The notes under the pieces are model-generated. The model was not told where the DNA came from. It saw only the letters and a program-made list of their open reading frames with translations, and made no database searches. 62,016 nt of DNA, taken from Patulibacter sp040675535 (GTDB lineage Bacteria > Actinomycetota > Thermoleophilia > Solirubrobacterales > Solirubrobacteraceae). A program made the translations under genes and the position numbers. Where the stretch lies: contig NZ_JBFAPC010000010.1 of assembly GCF_040675535.1 (NCBI RefSeq), positions 1-62,016 of the forward strand, read 5' to 3'. Position 1 is the stretch's first letter. Every line of letters begins with the position of its first letter. This document shows, in pieces, positions 26,639 through 34,680 of this stretch.

Positions 26639-28324
26639 TCAGGAGCCGATCCAGGCGTCGTAGAACGTCGGGTAGGCCTGCGGCTCGAACGTGATCCCCT
26701 GGACCTTGTCCGAGCGCCCGAGCACGTAGTCGAAGACGTAGACCGGGAACGTCGCGGCGTCCTTGGCGATCAGCTGCTGGGCCTGGGCGTACGTGGCCTT
26801 CTGCTGGGCCAGGTCGGTCTCGGCGAGCCCCTGCTTCAGGAGCGCGTCGAGCTTCGGGTTGGAGTACCGCGCCTGGTTGGTGCCGAAGCCGCCCTTGGGC
26901 GCGATGTTCTCGGTGCCGAACAGCGTGCGCAGGGCGTCCGGGGAGGAGCGCTGCCAGCTGAGGTCCCCGAGGTCGGCCGTGCCGTCGCCGAGCTGCTTGA
27001 GGTACGCGTCGAGCGTCGTGTTCTTGTTCACGACCTCGATGCCGAGCTCCTTCGCGGCGGCCTGGATCTGGTCGCCGAGCACGTCGCGCTGCTCGCGGAC
27101 GTACGCCTTGAGGTACGGGTGCAGCAGCGTCAGGCGCTTGCCGTCCTTCGTGCGGTAGCCGGCGCTGTCGCGGCCGGTCCAGCCGGCCTCGTCGAGCAGC
27201 TTCTCGGCCTTCGCCTTGTCGAACGCGTACGCCGCGGCGCTGGAGCCGTCGTAGCCGACCGTCGTCGGGCCGAGCGGGCCGTTCGCGGCCGGGAAGACGC
27301 CGAAGTACAGCTTGTCGACGATCGTCTTCCAGTCGATCCCGGCGCGGAACGCCTCGCGGACGCGAATGTCCTTGAACGGGCCGCTCTGAGTGTTCGGGTA
27401 GTAGCTGTAGTTGCCGCCCGGCGCGCTGGCGGTGTCGACCGCGAACCCGGGCGTGCCCTTCAGCGCCTTGACGTTGACCGGCGGGACGCTCGCGATCGCG
27501 TCGATCTGGTTGCTCGTCAGCGCGCCGTAGCGGGACGAGTCCTCCGGGATCACCGACACCGACAGGCGGTCGAGGTAGGCCGCGCCCTGGTGCTTGGCGT
27601 TGCCGGGGCCCCAGGCGTAGGCGGGGTTCTTGACGTACTCGATGCCCTTCTGCGGGACGTAGCCGTCCTTGCTGACGAACGGGCCCGAGCCGACGACCTT
27701 GGAGCAGAGCTTCTCGGGCGCCTGCTTCAGCGTCGACGGCGCCTCGATGCCGAGGTACGCGGAGGCGGCGCTCGGGAGGAACGCGGAGTTCGGCGACTTG
27801 AAGTGGACCTTCACGTGGGTGGCGTCCACGACGGTCGTGCCGCTGTAGGTCGCGATCGTGTTCGCGGCCAGCTGCGACTTCGTCTTCGGGTCGACGATGT
27901 GGTCGAGGTTCGCCTTGACCGCGGCGCCGTCGAACGTCTCGCCGTTGCTGAACTTCACGTCGTCGCGCAGGGTGAACGAGTACGTCTTCTGGTCCTTCGA
28001 GACGGACCACTTGGTGGCCAGCCACGGCGACAGCTTGCCGTCGACGTCGAGCGCGACGAGCGAGTCGAGGATCGGCCGCGAGAAGAAGCCGGCGACATCG
28101 GCGGGGCTCTGGTGCGGGTCCAGGCAGTTGGAGTCGCTGTTGATCGCGAAGCGCAGCGTGCCGCCGGAGACCGGCTTGCCGGTCGACGCGGACGCGTTGC
28201 TGGAGGAGCCGGAGCTCGAGGAGTCGGACGACGAGTCCGAGCCGCAGGCGTTCAGGCCCAGGGCGAGCGCCGAGACGGCGAGCACCGCCGCACGTGAGCG
28301 GGTGGAGGAGAACGGTCGGGTCAT
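26639..28324 (-). CDS. ABC transporter substrate-binding lipoprotein (peptide/nickel family)
   Basis: 561 aa. Lipoprotein signal MTRPFSSTRSRAAVLAVSAL...LGLNAC with lipobox L-N-A-C, then a Ser/Asp linker (about 25-50). SBP_bac_5 domain: GGTLRFAINSDSNCLDPHQS, ATKWSVSKDQKTYSFTLRDD, VGSGPFVSKDGYVPQ, LLDEAGWTGRDSAGYRTKDG. The CLDPH start resembles the TIGR04028 (KPN_01854-like) group, which travels with LLM monooxygenases; that assignment is from memory. Start is ATG 28324 behind a typical spacing, after the thioredoxin-like gene. A paralogue is at 47835-49499. Binds the imported solute outside the membrane. Confidence 0.9.
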   Translation of the reverse strand: MTRPFSSTRSRAAVLAVSALALGLNACGSDSSSDSSSSGSSSNASASTGKPVSGGTLRFAINSDSNCLDPHQSPADVAGFFSRPILDSLVALDVDGKLSPWLATKWSVSKDQKTYSFTLRDDVKFSNGETFDGAAVKANLDHIVDPKTKSQLAANTIATYSGTTVVDATHVKVHFKSPNSAFLPSAASAYLGIEAPSTLKQAPEKLCSKVVGSGPFVSKDGYVPQKGIEYVKNPAYAWGPGNAKHQGAAYLDRLSVSVIPEDSSRYGALTSNQIDAIASVPPVNVKALKGTPGFAVDTASAPGGNYSYYPNTQSGPFKDIRVREAFRAGIDWKTIVDKLYFGVFPAANGPLGPTTVGYDGSSAAAYAFDKAKAEKLLDEAGWTGRDSAGYRTKDGKRLTLLHPYLKAYVREQRDVLGDQIQAAAKELGIEVVNKNTTLDAYLKQLGDGTADLGDLSWQRSSPDALRTLFGTENIAPKGGFGTNQARYSNPKLDALLKQGLAETDLAQQKATYAQAQQLIAKDAATFPVYVFDYVLGRSDKVQGITFEPQAYPTFYDAWIGS

Positions 28325-28356
28325 GCTGGTGGTCTTCCTGTGGAGGGGACGCGCCG

Positions 28357-29112
28357 TCAGGCGGCGGTGGGACGGGTGGGCGCGGTGCCGGCCGCGATCG
28401 CGACGAGGTCGCGGACGAGCGTGCGGCGCTCGAGCTCGTGGAGGTCGGCGCGCAGCGCGAACGAGCGGCGGGTGAGGTCGGCGCGGGCGTCGTCGGTCAG
28501 GCCGGCGGGGAAGGCCGCGCGGTCCAGCCCGGGGTGCTCGGCCAGGAACGCGTCGAGCAGCCCGCCGACCGCGACGCCGAGCTCCGGCGTGCGCTCGACG
28601 AGGACGCCGAGCTCGTCGCCTTCGGCGTTCAGGACGACGTAGGTCGGGATGTGGCTGCGGCCCTCGAAGGGGTACGCGTCGGCGACGTCGCGGGTCTCGG
28701 GGCCGCGCACCAGGACGTGGAGGTCGAAGCGGTCGGAGGCCTCCGCGATGCGGTGCACGACCGGCAGCGTCACGACGACGTCGGGGCACCAGTCCTCGAC
28801 GATCGCGAGCACGTCGACCCGCGCCGGGATCGTCGCCAGCAGGGCGCGGTCCGCGTCGTCGAGCGCCGTGCGGTCCAGCGCCACCGCGAACTCGTCGGCG
28901 TGGGTCGCGACGCCCGCGAGGAAGGCGTCGAAGCCGATCGCCTGCTCGAAGGCGCGTCGCAGGCGCTCGGCCGGCACGGCCGGCGGGCGGCCCGCGGGGG
29001 CGACCGTGGCCGGTGCCGTCGGGTTCGCCACGACCGTGGCCGGCGCGGCCGGCTCCGGCGACGCTGCGCCACCCGTCGGGGCGTCGATCGTGGACGTAGG
29101 GGTACTCGCCAT
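28357..29112 (-). CDS. Thioredoxin-fold protein with single-Cys WCPD motif
   Basis: 251 aa, first gene after the SAM riboswitch. About 45 Pro/Ala/Thr-rich residues, then a helical part, and a thioredoxin fold with VLAIVEDWCPDVVVTLPVV (about 103-121) and the cis-Pro region SHIPTYVVLN (about 165). The usual CxxC is reduced to WCPD, so no classic disulfide exchange; a Thioredoxin_9-like role as peroxiredoxin-like, chaperone or thiol carrier is possible. It could serve the thiol or sulfite chemistry of the downstream monooxygenases (inference). No signal peptide. Confidence 0.75.
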   Translation of the reverse strand: MASTPTSTIDAPTGGAASPEPAAPATVVANPTAPATVAPAGRPPAVPAERLRRAFEQAIGFDAFLAGVATHADEFAVALDRTALDDADRALLATIPARVDVLAIVEDWCPDVVVTLPVVHRIAEASDRFDLHVLVRGPETRDVADAYPFEGRSHIPTYVVLNAEGDELGVLVERTPELGVAVGGLLDAFLAEHPGLDRAAFPAGLTDDARADLTRRSFALRADLHELERRTLVRDLVAIAAGTAPTRPTAA

Positions 29113-29154
29113 GGGGAACTCCAGTGGTCAACGGGCCGCAGGGGCCCTGCGCTT

Positions 29155-29174
29155 GCGTCGCCGATCGGCGACGC
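29155..29174 (-). promoter_or_regulatory. Perfect 20-bp palindrome, expression-platform hairpin behind the SAM aptamer
   Basis: GCGTCGCCGATCGGCGACGC is fully self-complementary and starts at the base after stem P1. A second stem, GCAGGG-C-CCCTGC, follows before the start codon at 29112. Mutually exclusive or terminating structures in this place would give the switch its output. Confidence 0.5.
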
Positions 29175-29256
29175 CGTGTCTTCACCCGGAGCACCCCGCC
29201 GCAAAGGAGGGTTGCCGACCAGCGAGCCGGGGCTTCGTGCTGGTGCTCGTGACACG
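29175..29256 (-). ncRNA. SAM riboswitch (SAM-I/SAM-IV clan) leading the sulfur operon
   Basis: On the minus strand: P1 5' arm CGTGTC (29256-29251) pairs with GACACG (29180-29175); P2 is CCAGC ... GCTGG; the conserved core GGCAACC follows (29216-29210), then CTCC, GGGGTGCTCCGGGTGA and the P1 3' arm. This order and the GGCAACCCTCC / GGGTGCxCCGGGTGA blocks are those of actinobacterial SAM-binding leaders of the SAM-I/IV group. It lies 63 bases upstream of the thioredoxin-like gene and should shut the operon down when S-adenosylmethionine is plentiful. Confidence 0.85.
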
Positions 29257-29312
29257 CCTTGTCTCGGCGACCGTCCGTCGGCCGCCGCAGCGAAACCTAG
29301 CGGAAGCCGTAC

Positions 29313-29343
29313 GTGAATGTCTAGTAACCTGATCCGCATTCAC
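29313..29343. promoter_or_regulatory. Dyad in the divergent promoter region of the sulfur operon and GNAT gene
   Basis: GTGAATG (29313-29319) and CATTCAC (29337-29343), arms 24 bases apart centre to centre, lie in the most AT-rich part of the gap, between the riboswitch leader and the acetyltransferase. A two-turn spaced operator for an unknown regulator, or divergent promoter elements. Confidence 0.4.
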
Positions 29344-29375
29344 ATATTTGAGATCGAGGGCCGGAGGAACACCCC

Positions 29376-29930
29376 ATGGCAACACCGAGCAGCACCGAGT
29401 CACGCGCCCCGGGAACGCTGCGGATCCACTCGGTCGAATGGGCCGACCCGCGGGCGGTCGCCCTGCGCGACGCGATGGCCGCGGAGCTCCACGGCCGCTA
29501 CGCGGAGTGGATCGCGGCGGCCGCGAAGGACGGCGACGGCGACGCGCTCGCCGACGACATCGACCCGGGGATCGTGGCCCACACGGTCATCGCCGAGCTC
29601 GACGGCGAGCCGGTGGGCCACGCGACGCTGATCCGCTCCCGCGCCCCGGCCCACGCCGGCGAGCTCGAGGTCAAGCGCGTCTTCTCCGACGACCGGATCC
29701 GCCGCCGCGGGGTCTCGAAGGCCCTGCTCACGGCGCTGGAGACCTGGGCGGCCGAGCAGGGCGCGCCGCGGGTGATCCTCGCGACGGGCCCGAAGCAGCC
29801 GGAGGCCGTCGCCCTCTACCGGCGGACCGGCTACACGGCGATCCCGTCGTTCGCGCCCGAGCCGTGGACGGCGCACGTCTTCTGCTTCGAGAAGCGGCTG
29901 GGGGTGGTGAGTGCCGGGCCGGCGGGCTGA
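29376..29930 (+). CDS. GNAT-family N-acetyltransferase
   Basis: 184 aa. Acetyl-CoA-binding block LEVKRVFSDDRIRRRGVSKALLTALETWA (R-R-x-G-V motif, about 105-130), preceded by IAELDGEPVGHATLI and followed by RVILATGPKQPEAVALYRRTGYTAI. GGAGGAAC lies eight bases before ATG 29376. Divergent from the sulfur operon. Many such GNATs next to sulfur-oxygenase genes acetylate amino compounds to detoxify them; the substrate here is unknown. Confidence 0.87.
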   Translation: MATPSSTESRAPGTLRIHSVEWADPRAVALRDAMAAELHGRYAEWIAAAAKDGDGDALADDIDPGIVAHTVIAELDGEPVGHATLIRSRAPAHAGELEVKRVFSDDRIRRRGVSKALLTALETWAAEQGAPRVILATGPKQPEAVALYRRTGYTAIPSFAPEPWTAHVFCFEKRLGVVSAGPAG

Positions 29931-29963
29931 CCACCCACCGCGACAGGCCGCGGCCTCACTAAA

Positions 29964-30001
29964 GCGCCAATATGGCGCCCTACGCGTGATTGGCGTACGA
30001 T
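29964..30001 (+). promoter_or_regulatory. Promoter and operator of the Phd-RelE module
   Basis: GCGCCA-ATA-TGGCGC (29964-29978) is followed by TACGC...GCGTA (29981-29997) and a -10-like TACGAT (29996-30001), eight bases before ATG 30009. Two dyads directly on the promoter fit conditional autorepression by the antitoxin and its toxin complex. Confidence 0.5.
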
Positions 30002-30008
30002 GTGATGC

Positions 30009-30287
30009 ATGAGCTCCGATGCCCTAGAGCTGTCCGTCACCGAAGCCCGGAACGGGTTCTCCGACGCCGTGAACCGTGCGGCGTTCGGCGGCGAGGTGAC
30101 CTTCGTGACGCGGGGGCGCGGCCACCAGCGCGCCGCCGCGATCGTCCCTGCCGCGCTCGTCGAGCGGTACGAGGCGATGCTGGACGCCGAGGACGGCCGG
30201 GTCGCACTGGCGCGTCTGAACGACCTCGAGGCCGGCCGGTCGACCGCCGTCCCCGCCGCTGACGTCCTGCGGGACCTCGAGGGGTGA
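30009..30287 (+). CDS. Phd/YefM-family antitoxin
   Basis: 92 aa. LELSVTEARNGFSDAVNRAA (beta-alpha dimerisation and DNA-binding part), GEVTFVTRGRGHQRAAAIVPAALVERYEAM, then an acidic tail that would wrap the toxin. Directly followed by, and overlapping by four bases (GTGA), the RelE gene. Known role: neutralises the toxin and represses the operon. Confidence 0.87.
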   Translation: MSSDALELSVTEARNGFSDAVNRAAFGGEVTFVTRGRGHQRAAAIVPAALVERYEAMLDAEDGRVALARLNDLEAGRSTAVPAADVLRDLEG

Positions 30288-30559
30288 GCGACACCGGACC
30301 GTACGAGGTCGCGTACGACCCCAAGGCCGTCAAGGAGCTGAAGAAGCTCGACAAGCCGACAGCCCGACGCATCGTTCGGGCGGTCGACGGACTGGCCGCC
30401 GATCCGCGTCCCGCCGGCACACGACCACTCGTGGGGCATCCTCAGTTCTGGCGGCTGCGGGTCGGCGATTGCCGGGTGATCTACACGGTGCGCGATGCCG
30501 AGCTCGTGGTCCTTGCCCTGCGCGTCGCGCACCGAAGTTCCGTCTACCGCGACCTCTGA
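30284..30559 (+). CDS. RelE/ParE-family toxin
   Basis: 91 aa, family length. YEVAYDPKAVKELKKLDKPTARRIVRAV, LVGHPQFWRLRVGDCRVIYTVRDAELVVLALRVAHRSSVYRDL. The Lys/Arg-rich helix, RLRVGDCRVIYTV sheet and C-terminal HRSSVYRDL with the RelE His/Arg/Tyr residues are present, so an active mRNA interferase is likely. GTG start overlapping the antitoxin stop. Confidence 0.88.
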   Translation: MSDTGPYEVAYDPKAVKELKKLDKPTARRIVRAVDGLAADPRPAGTRPLVGHPQFWRLRVGDCRVIYTVRDAELVVLALRVAHRSSVYRDL

Positions 30560-30625
30560 GCCGTCTCGGCTGCGAGTCGGATCAGGTCACTCCCCGGAAT
30601 CCTGCGACGGACGCACCCACCCAGC

Positions 30626-31945
30626 TCACGCCCGCCGCGCCACCGCATCCGCCGGCGACCAGCGCGGCAGGCCGAGCCGCTCGCGCAGCGTCCCGCCCTC
30701 CCACTCGGTGCGCAGCGAGCCGCGCTCCTGCAGCAGCGGGACGACGCGGTCGGCGAAGTCGTCCAGGCCGCCCGGCGTGATGTGCGGGACGAGGATGAAG
30801 CCGTCGCAGGCGTCGAGCTGGACGTGGCGGTCGATCTCGTCGGCGACCGTCTGCGGGGTGCCGACGAAGGAGTGACGGGCGCGGGTCTGCACCATCACGT
30901 CGCGCAGCGACAGGTCGCCCTTCGCGGCCAGGGCGCGCAGTCCCTCGACGGTCTCGTGGCGCTTGCCGGCGAACGCGCGGGCCGGGATGCTGCCCGGCGC
31001 GATCGTGATCTCGCCCTCGATCGGGTCGACGTCCGGCAGCGGGCCGTCGGGGTCGTAGGCGGAGAGGTCGCGGTTCCAGAGCTGCTCGGCGAAGACGATC
31101 GACGTGGGCCCGGAGACCTGCTGGCGGCGGACGATCGCCGCCTGCTCGCGGGCGTCCTCGTCGGTGTCGCCGAGGACGAACGTGGCGCCCGGCAGGACGA
31201 GCAGGTCCTCGGGCCGGCGGCCGTAGCGCGCAAGGCGGCCCTTGACGTCGCGGACGAACGCCTGGCCCTCCTCGACGCTGGCGTGGCGGGTGAAGACGGC
31301 GTCGGCCTGCTGGGCGGCGAACTCGCGGCCCGCATCGGAGTCGCCGGCCTGCAGGATCACCGGCCGGCCCTGCGGCGGGGACGCGAGGTCCCAGTCGCCC
31401 TGCAGATCGACCTGCCGGCCCTCTGCGCGGAACGGGCCGGGACCGTCACGCCACAGGCGGTCGGCCAGGCCGAGCAGCTCGCGGGCCCGGTCGTAGCGGC
31501 CGTCGTAGGGCAGGTACGCGCCGCGGCGGAAGTTCGCGCCCGAGACCGCGTCGGTGGACGTGACGAGGTTCCACGACGCGCGGCCGTCGGAGAGGTGGTC
31601 CAGGGTCGCCAGCTGCCGCGCGACCTCGAGGGGCTCGTGGTAGGTCGTGGTCAGCGTCGCCGCCAGCCCGATGCGCTCGGTGACGGCCGCCAGCGCGGAG
31701 AGCACGGTCATCGCGTCGGGCCGGCCGACGACGTCGAGGTCGTGGAGGTGCCCGGCGTGCTCGCGCAGGCTGAGGCCCTCGGCGAGGAAGAAGAGGTCGA
31801 ACATCGCCCGCTCGGCGGTCTGCGCCAGGCGCGCGAAGCCCGCGAAGTCGATGTGGCTGCCCGACGCCGGGTCGCCCCAGACCGTCGTGTTGTTGACGCC
31901 CGGGAAGTGGGCGGCCAGGCGGACCTGCTTGCGCGGGGTGCTCAT
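30626..31945 (-). CDS. NtaA/SnaA/DszA-family FMNH2-dependent monooxygenase (second copy)
   Basis: 439 aa. RLAAHFPGVNNTTVWGDPAS, FARLAQTAERAMFDLFFLAEG, HLHDLDVVGRPDAMTVLSAL, LSDGRASWNLVTSTDAVSGA, FILVPHITPGGLDDFADRVV and GTLRERLGLPR parallel, block by block, the gene at 19226-20611, showing a within-window duplication. ATG 31945 overlaps the stop of the preceding LLM gene (ATGA). Convergent with the RelE gene; 66 bp between. Likely oxygenolytic C-S or C-N cleavage. Confidence 0.9.
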   Translation of the reverse strand: MSTPRKQVRLAAHFPGVNNTTVWGDPASGSHIDFAGFARLAQTAERAMFDLFFLAEGLSLREHAGHLHDLDVVGRPDAMTVLSALAAVTERIGLAATLTTTYHEPLEVARQLATLDHLSDGRASWNLVTSTDAVSGANFRRGAYLPYDGRYDRARELLGLADRLWRDGPGPFRAEGRQVDLQGDWDLASPPQGRPVILQAGDSDAGREFAAQQADAVFTRHASVEEGQAFVRDVKGRLARYGRRPEDLLVLPGATFVLGDTDEDAREQAAIVRRQQVSGPTSIVFAEQLWNRDLSAYDPDGPLPDVDPIEGEITIAPGSIPARAFAGKRHETVEGLRALAAKGDLSLRDVMVQTRARHSFVGTPQTVADEIDRHVQLDACDGFILVPHITPGGLDDFADRVVPLLQERGSLRTEWEGGTLRERLGLPRWSPADAVARRA

Positions 31946-33003
31946 GCGCGGACCTCGAAGGCGTTGACGGCGGGCGCGAGGCCGAGGCGCTCGCGGAGGG
32001 TCGGCGCCGCGGCGGCGGCGCCGGGGTCGCCCTGGGCGGCGACCGGGTCGATGCGGTCGGCCGCGACCACCGGCGCGGCGGGATCCGCGGACCGCTCCGC
32101 GGCCGCGGGCCGGACCCCGGCCTCCTCCAGCGCCGGCAGGACCGCCGCGAGCGCGCCGGCCAGGTCGTCGGCGTGCAGGACGACGCCGTCGGCGCCGCCG
32201 GCGTGGAGCGCGAGCAGGCGCGCGGCGAGGCCGTCGAGGCCGTCCGAATCGACGAGCACGTCGACGAAGCGGAGCGGGGCGTACGTCGCGGCGTCGATCG
32301 GCGCCGCGTCGGCGTCGGCCCGCCGGGCGTCGGCCCGACCACCCGGGTCGCGGGTCGACGCGGTGCCGCCGGGGCCGTCGTCCTCCGCCGTCACGACGAC
32401 GTCCGCCCCCGCCGCGACGAGCCGCTCGGCCGTCGCGGCGCCGGCCCGCGCCAGCACCACCGGGTGCCCCTGCGGCGGGCGCGGCGTGATCGACGGGCCG
32501 CGGACCGACAGGTGCTCGCCCACGAAGTCGACGTGGTGGACGCGGTCGCGGTCGATGAACCGCGCGGTGGCGACGTCGCGGATCTCGGCGCCGTCCTCCC
32601 AGCTGTCCCACAGCGCCCGGACCGCCGTCAGGTGCTCGGCCGCGTCGCCGGCGGCGTCGCGGGGGACGTCCCAGGTGACGGTGTCCTCGACGGCGGCGGG
32701 GTCCTCGACCCGCGCCACCCAGCCGGCCCGGCCATGGGCGACGACGTCGATCGTCGCCAGCGCCGTCGAGACGTGGAAGGGCTCGGTCGTCGTGGTCGAC
32801 ACGACCGGCGCGATGCCGATCCGCGTCGTCCGCGCGGCGAGGTTCGCGGCGACGAGCAGCGGATCGAACGGCCCCGGCTCGATCGTCACGAGCTCCAGGC
32901 CGGCGGTCTCGGCGACCAGCGCGTCTCGCACGAGCGCCTCGCGGTCGGGCAGGGGACGCCGGTCGGCGAGGGCCGCGGCGAGGAGGAGGGGGCGAGGGCT
33001 CAT
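31942..33003 (-). CDS. LLM-class monooxygenase-like protein, shortened and diverged
   Basis: 353 aa. It shares ALWDSWEDGAEIRDVATARF, HHVDFVGEHLSVRGPSITPR, IGIAPVVSTTTTEPFHVSTA and the tail APTLRERLGLAP with the 406-aa protein at 20608-21828, but the middle is shortened and filled with Asp/Ala/Gly-rich sequence (about residues 205-250). The central barrel strands are therefore doubtful; it may be a decaying or structural subunit. Start ATG 33003, just after the shared palindromic control region. Same strand and ATGA overlap with the NtaA/DszA-type gene. Confidence 0.75.
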   Translation of the reverse strand: MSPRPLLLAAALADRRPLPDREALVRDALVAETAGLELVTIEPGPFDPLLVAANLAARTTRIGIAPVVSTTTTEPFHVSTALATIDVVAHGRAGWVARVEDPAAVEDTVTWDVPRDAAGDAAEHLTAVRALWDSWEDGAEIRDVATARFIDRDRVHHVDFVGEHLSVRGPSITPRPPQGHPVVLARAGAATAERLVAAGADVVVTAEDDGPGGTASTRDPGGRADARRADADAAPIDAATYAPLRFVDVLVDSDGLDGLAARLLALHAGGADGVVLHADDLAGALAAVLPALEEAGVRPAAAERSADPAAPVVAADRIDPVAAQGDPGAAAAAPTLRERLGLAPAVNAFEVRA

Positions 33004-33029
33004 GGGAACGGGGCGGGGATCGGACTGCT

Positions 33030-33074
33030 CTACGGTGACCGTAGGGAATCTCGATCGGGTATCCGTCACCACGG
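33030..33074. promoter_or_regulatory. Palindromic operator in the divergent LLM promoter region
   Basis: CTACGGT-G-ACCGTAG (33030-33044, 7-bp arms) lies between divergent LLM genes starting at 33003 and 33127; CCGT-CACC-ACGG (33063-33074) follows. Shape and position fit a dimeric repressor or activator controlling both directions. No regulator gene is next to it. Confidence 0.55.
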
Positions 33075-33126
33075 GGCGTTGCGGCCCGTCGGCGGCGGAC
33101 CGACCGTCGGAAGGCCACCGCTCACC

Positions 33127-34146
33127 ATGCTGCTCTCGCTCCTCGACCAGGCCCCGACCCGCCGCGGCGGTGCGCCCGGCCACGCCTTCCGCGACTCGAT
33201 CGCGCTCGCGCAGACCGCCGACGACCTCGGGTTCCACCGCTTCTGGGTCGCCGAGCACCACGCGATCGGCAGCGTCGCGATCTCGGCACCCGAGGTCCTG
33301 ATCGGGACGCTCGCGCTGACCACGACCAGGATCCGCGTCGGCTCCGGCGGGATCCTGCTGCCGAACCACCGGCCGATCCACGTCGCCGAGCAGTTCCGCT
33401 CGCTCGAGGCCCTCTACCCCGGGCGCATCGACCTCGGCATCGGGCGCTCCGAGGGCGCGCTGGACGAGGCGATCGTCCGGGCCTTCGCCCGCCCCGCCGA
33501 CAACGCCCACGGCGCCGGCTTCGAGGACCAGCTCGACGAGCTCCTGGCGTTCGGCGAGGCGCGCCCCTGGCCGGCCGGCCACCCGCTGTCCGCCGCCCGC
33601 GCCGCGCCCACCGACGTGCCCCTGCCGCCCGTCACGCTCCTCGGGTCCAGCGCGAGCTCGGCCCAGACCGCGGCCCGCAAGGGCCTCCCCTACGCCTTCG
33701 CGGCGCACACGAACACCCAGGGCGCCGCCGGCGCGCTGCGGGCCTACCGCGAGGCGTTCGTGCCCGCCCGCCCCGGCGACAGCCCCCACGCGATGCTCGC
33801 CGTGAAGGTCATGGTCGGCGAGGACGACGAGCACGCCGCCGCGCTCGCGGCCCCGGCGCACCTGTCGATGGCGCAGGCCCGGCTCGGCCAGCACGCCGCC
33901 CTGATGTCGGTCGACGAGGCGCTCGCCCACCGCTGGACCGCCGAGGAGCGCGAGGCCGAGGCGAACCACATCGACGTGCGCTCCGACGTCGTCGGCGGAC
34001 CGGAGACCGTGCGCGCGGGGCTCGAGGCCGCCGTCGCCGCGTCGGGCGCGGACGAGGTCATCACGATCTCCAACACGCCCGACCCGGAGGACCGCCGCGC
34101 GGCGGTCGGCCGGCTGGCGCGGGTCTTCGCGCTCGCGGCGGCTTGA
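33127..34146 (+). CDS. LLM-class flavin-dependent oxidoreductase (MsnO8-like, second copy)
   Basis: 339 aa. FHRFWVAEHHAIGSVAISAP, IRVGSGGILLPNHRPIHVAE, LYPGRIDLGIGRSEG, LLGSSASSAQTAARKGLPYA and KVMVGEDDEHAAALA match the MsnO8 subgroup and the protein at 17964-19229 (RYWFAEHH, HPGRLDLGIGRS). Divergent from the other two members of its trio with a shared palindrome. Uses reduced flavin and O2; substrate unknown. Confidence 0.88.
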   Translation: MLLSLLDQAPTRRGGAPGHAFRDSIALAQTADDLGFHRFWVAEHHAIGSVAISAPEVLIGTLALTTTRIRVGSGGILLPNHRPIHVAEQFRSLEALYPGRIDLGIGRSEGALDEAIVRAFARPADNAHGAGFEDQLDELLAFGEARPWPAGHPLSAARAAPTDVPLPPVTLLGSSASSAQTAARKGLPYAFAAHTNTQGAAGALRAYREAFVPARPGDSPHAMLAVKVMVGEDDEHAAALAAPAHLSMAQARLGQHAALMSVDEALAHRWTAEEREAEANHIDVRSDVVGGPETVRAGLEAAVAASGADEVITISNTPDPEDRRAAVGRLARVFALAAA

Positions 34147-34269
34147 GGCCGCGCACCGCCCGCGGGCGCGGGCTCGCGAAGCGCCGAGGCGTGTCCCACT
34201 CGGTTCGTCGAGGGATCTCGGTCAGGTGGCCTGGGTGAGGGGGGCGGGGCCGGGCCGGCGGAGCGGCCC

Positions 34270-34580
34270 CCTCGATGCGGTCGAGCGTCTTGCGACGCAG
34301 GTCGCAGCGGAGGCACGCGATGCACATGATCGCTGCGTTGTGGCGCTTGCCCTCCGCCCGCCCGTTTGCGGTCGTGGTAGGGCCTGGAGCGCGGGTGGTG
34401 CGGCGAGCAGACCGCGGAGAGCCACAGCTCACCTGTGGTTGCCGCGTCTGGAGCGGCTCAGGCCGCGGACCGATGAGCCGGATCGGCGAGTCACGGGCGC
34501 GAGGTCGGCGTAGGCGGCGAGGTGCCCGGCGGTCATCAATCGGGTCAGGTGACCGATCTCCCTGAGCCAGGTTGGTGTCA
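34270..34580 (-). pseudogene. Decayed C-terminal part of an IS110-family transposase
   Basis: Minus strand reads WLREIGHLTRLMTAGHLAAY then ADLAPVTRRSGSSVRGLSRS, the Transposase_20 block of IS110, stops at GNHR, and continues in other frames as LWLSA...RPYHDRKRAEGKRHN and AAIMCIACLRCDL. At least two frame changes and a missing N-terminal half mark it as a relic. It is oriented opposite to, and truncated just before, the IS110 element at 34.6-36.2 kb, which may have inserted into it. Confidence 0.75.
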
Positions 34581-34625
34581 GGGTCGGGGTGTGCCCGGTC
34601 TGGATCGATCTTTCGCGTGACGGAT

Positions 34626-34680
34626 GCCGGGCGGTGCACCGAGGCAAGCCCGTAGGGCGAGGCTCGGTGCACCGCCCGGC
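34626..34680 (+). ncRNA. Long hairpin in IS110 left end, candidate bridge/seek RNA element
   Basis: Perfect 18-bp arms GCCGGGCGGTGCACCGAG and CTCGGTGCACCGCCCGGC enclose 19 bases that themselves hold GCCC-GTA-GGGC. It lies in the 230-base untranslated left end before the transposase. IS110-group elements are known to express a structured RNA from this side that pairs with target and donor DNA. That this hairpin belongs to that RNA is inference; a transcription terminator is the alternative. Confidence 0.5.
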
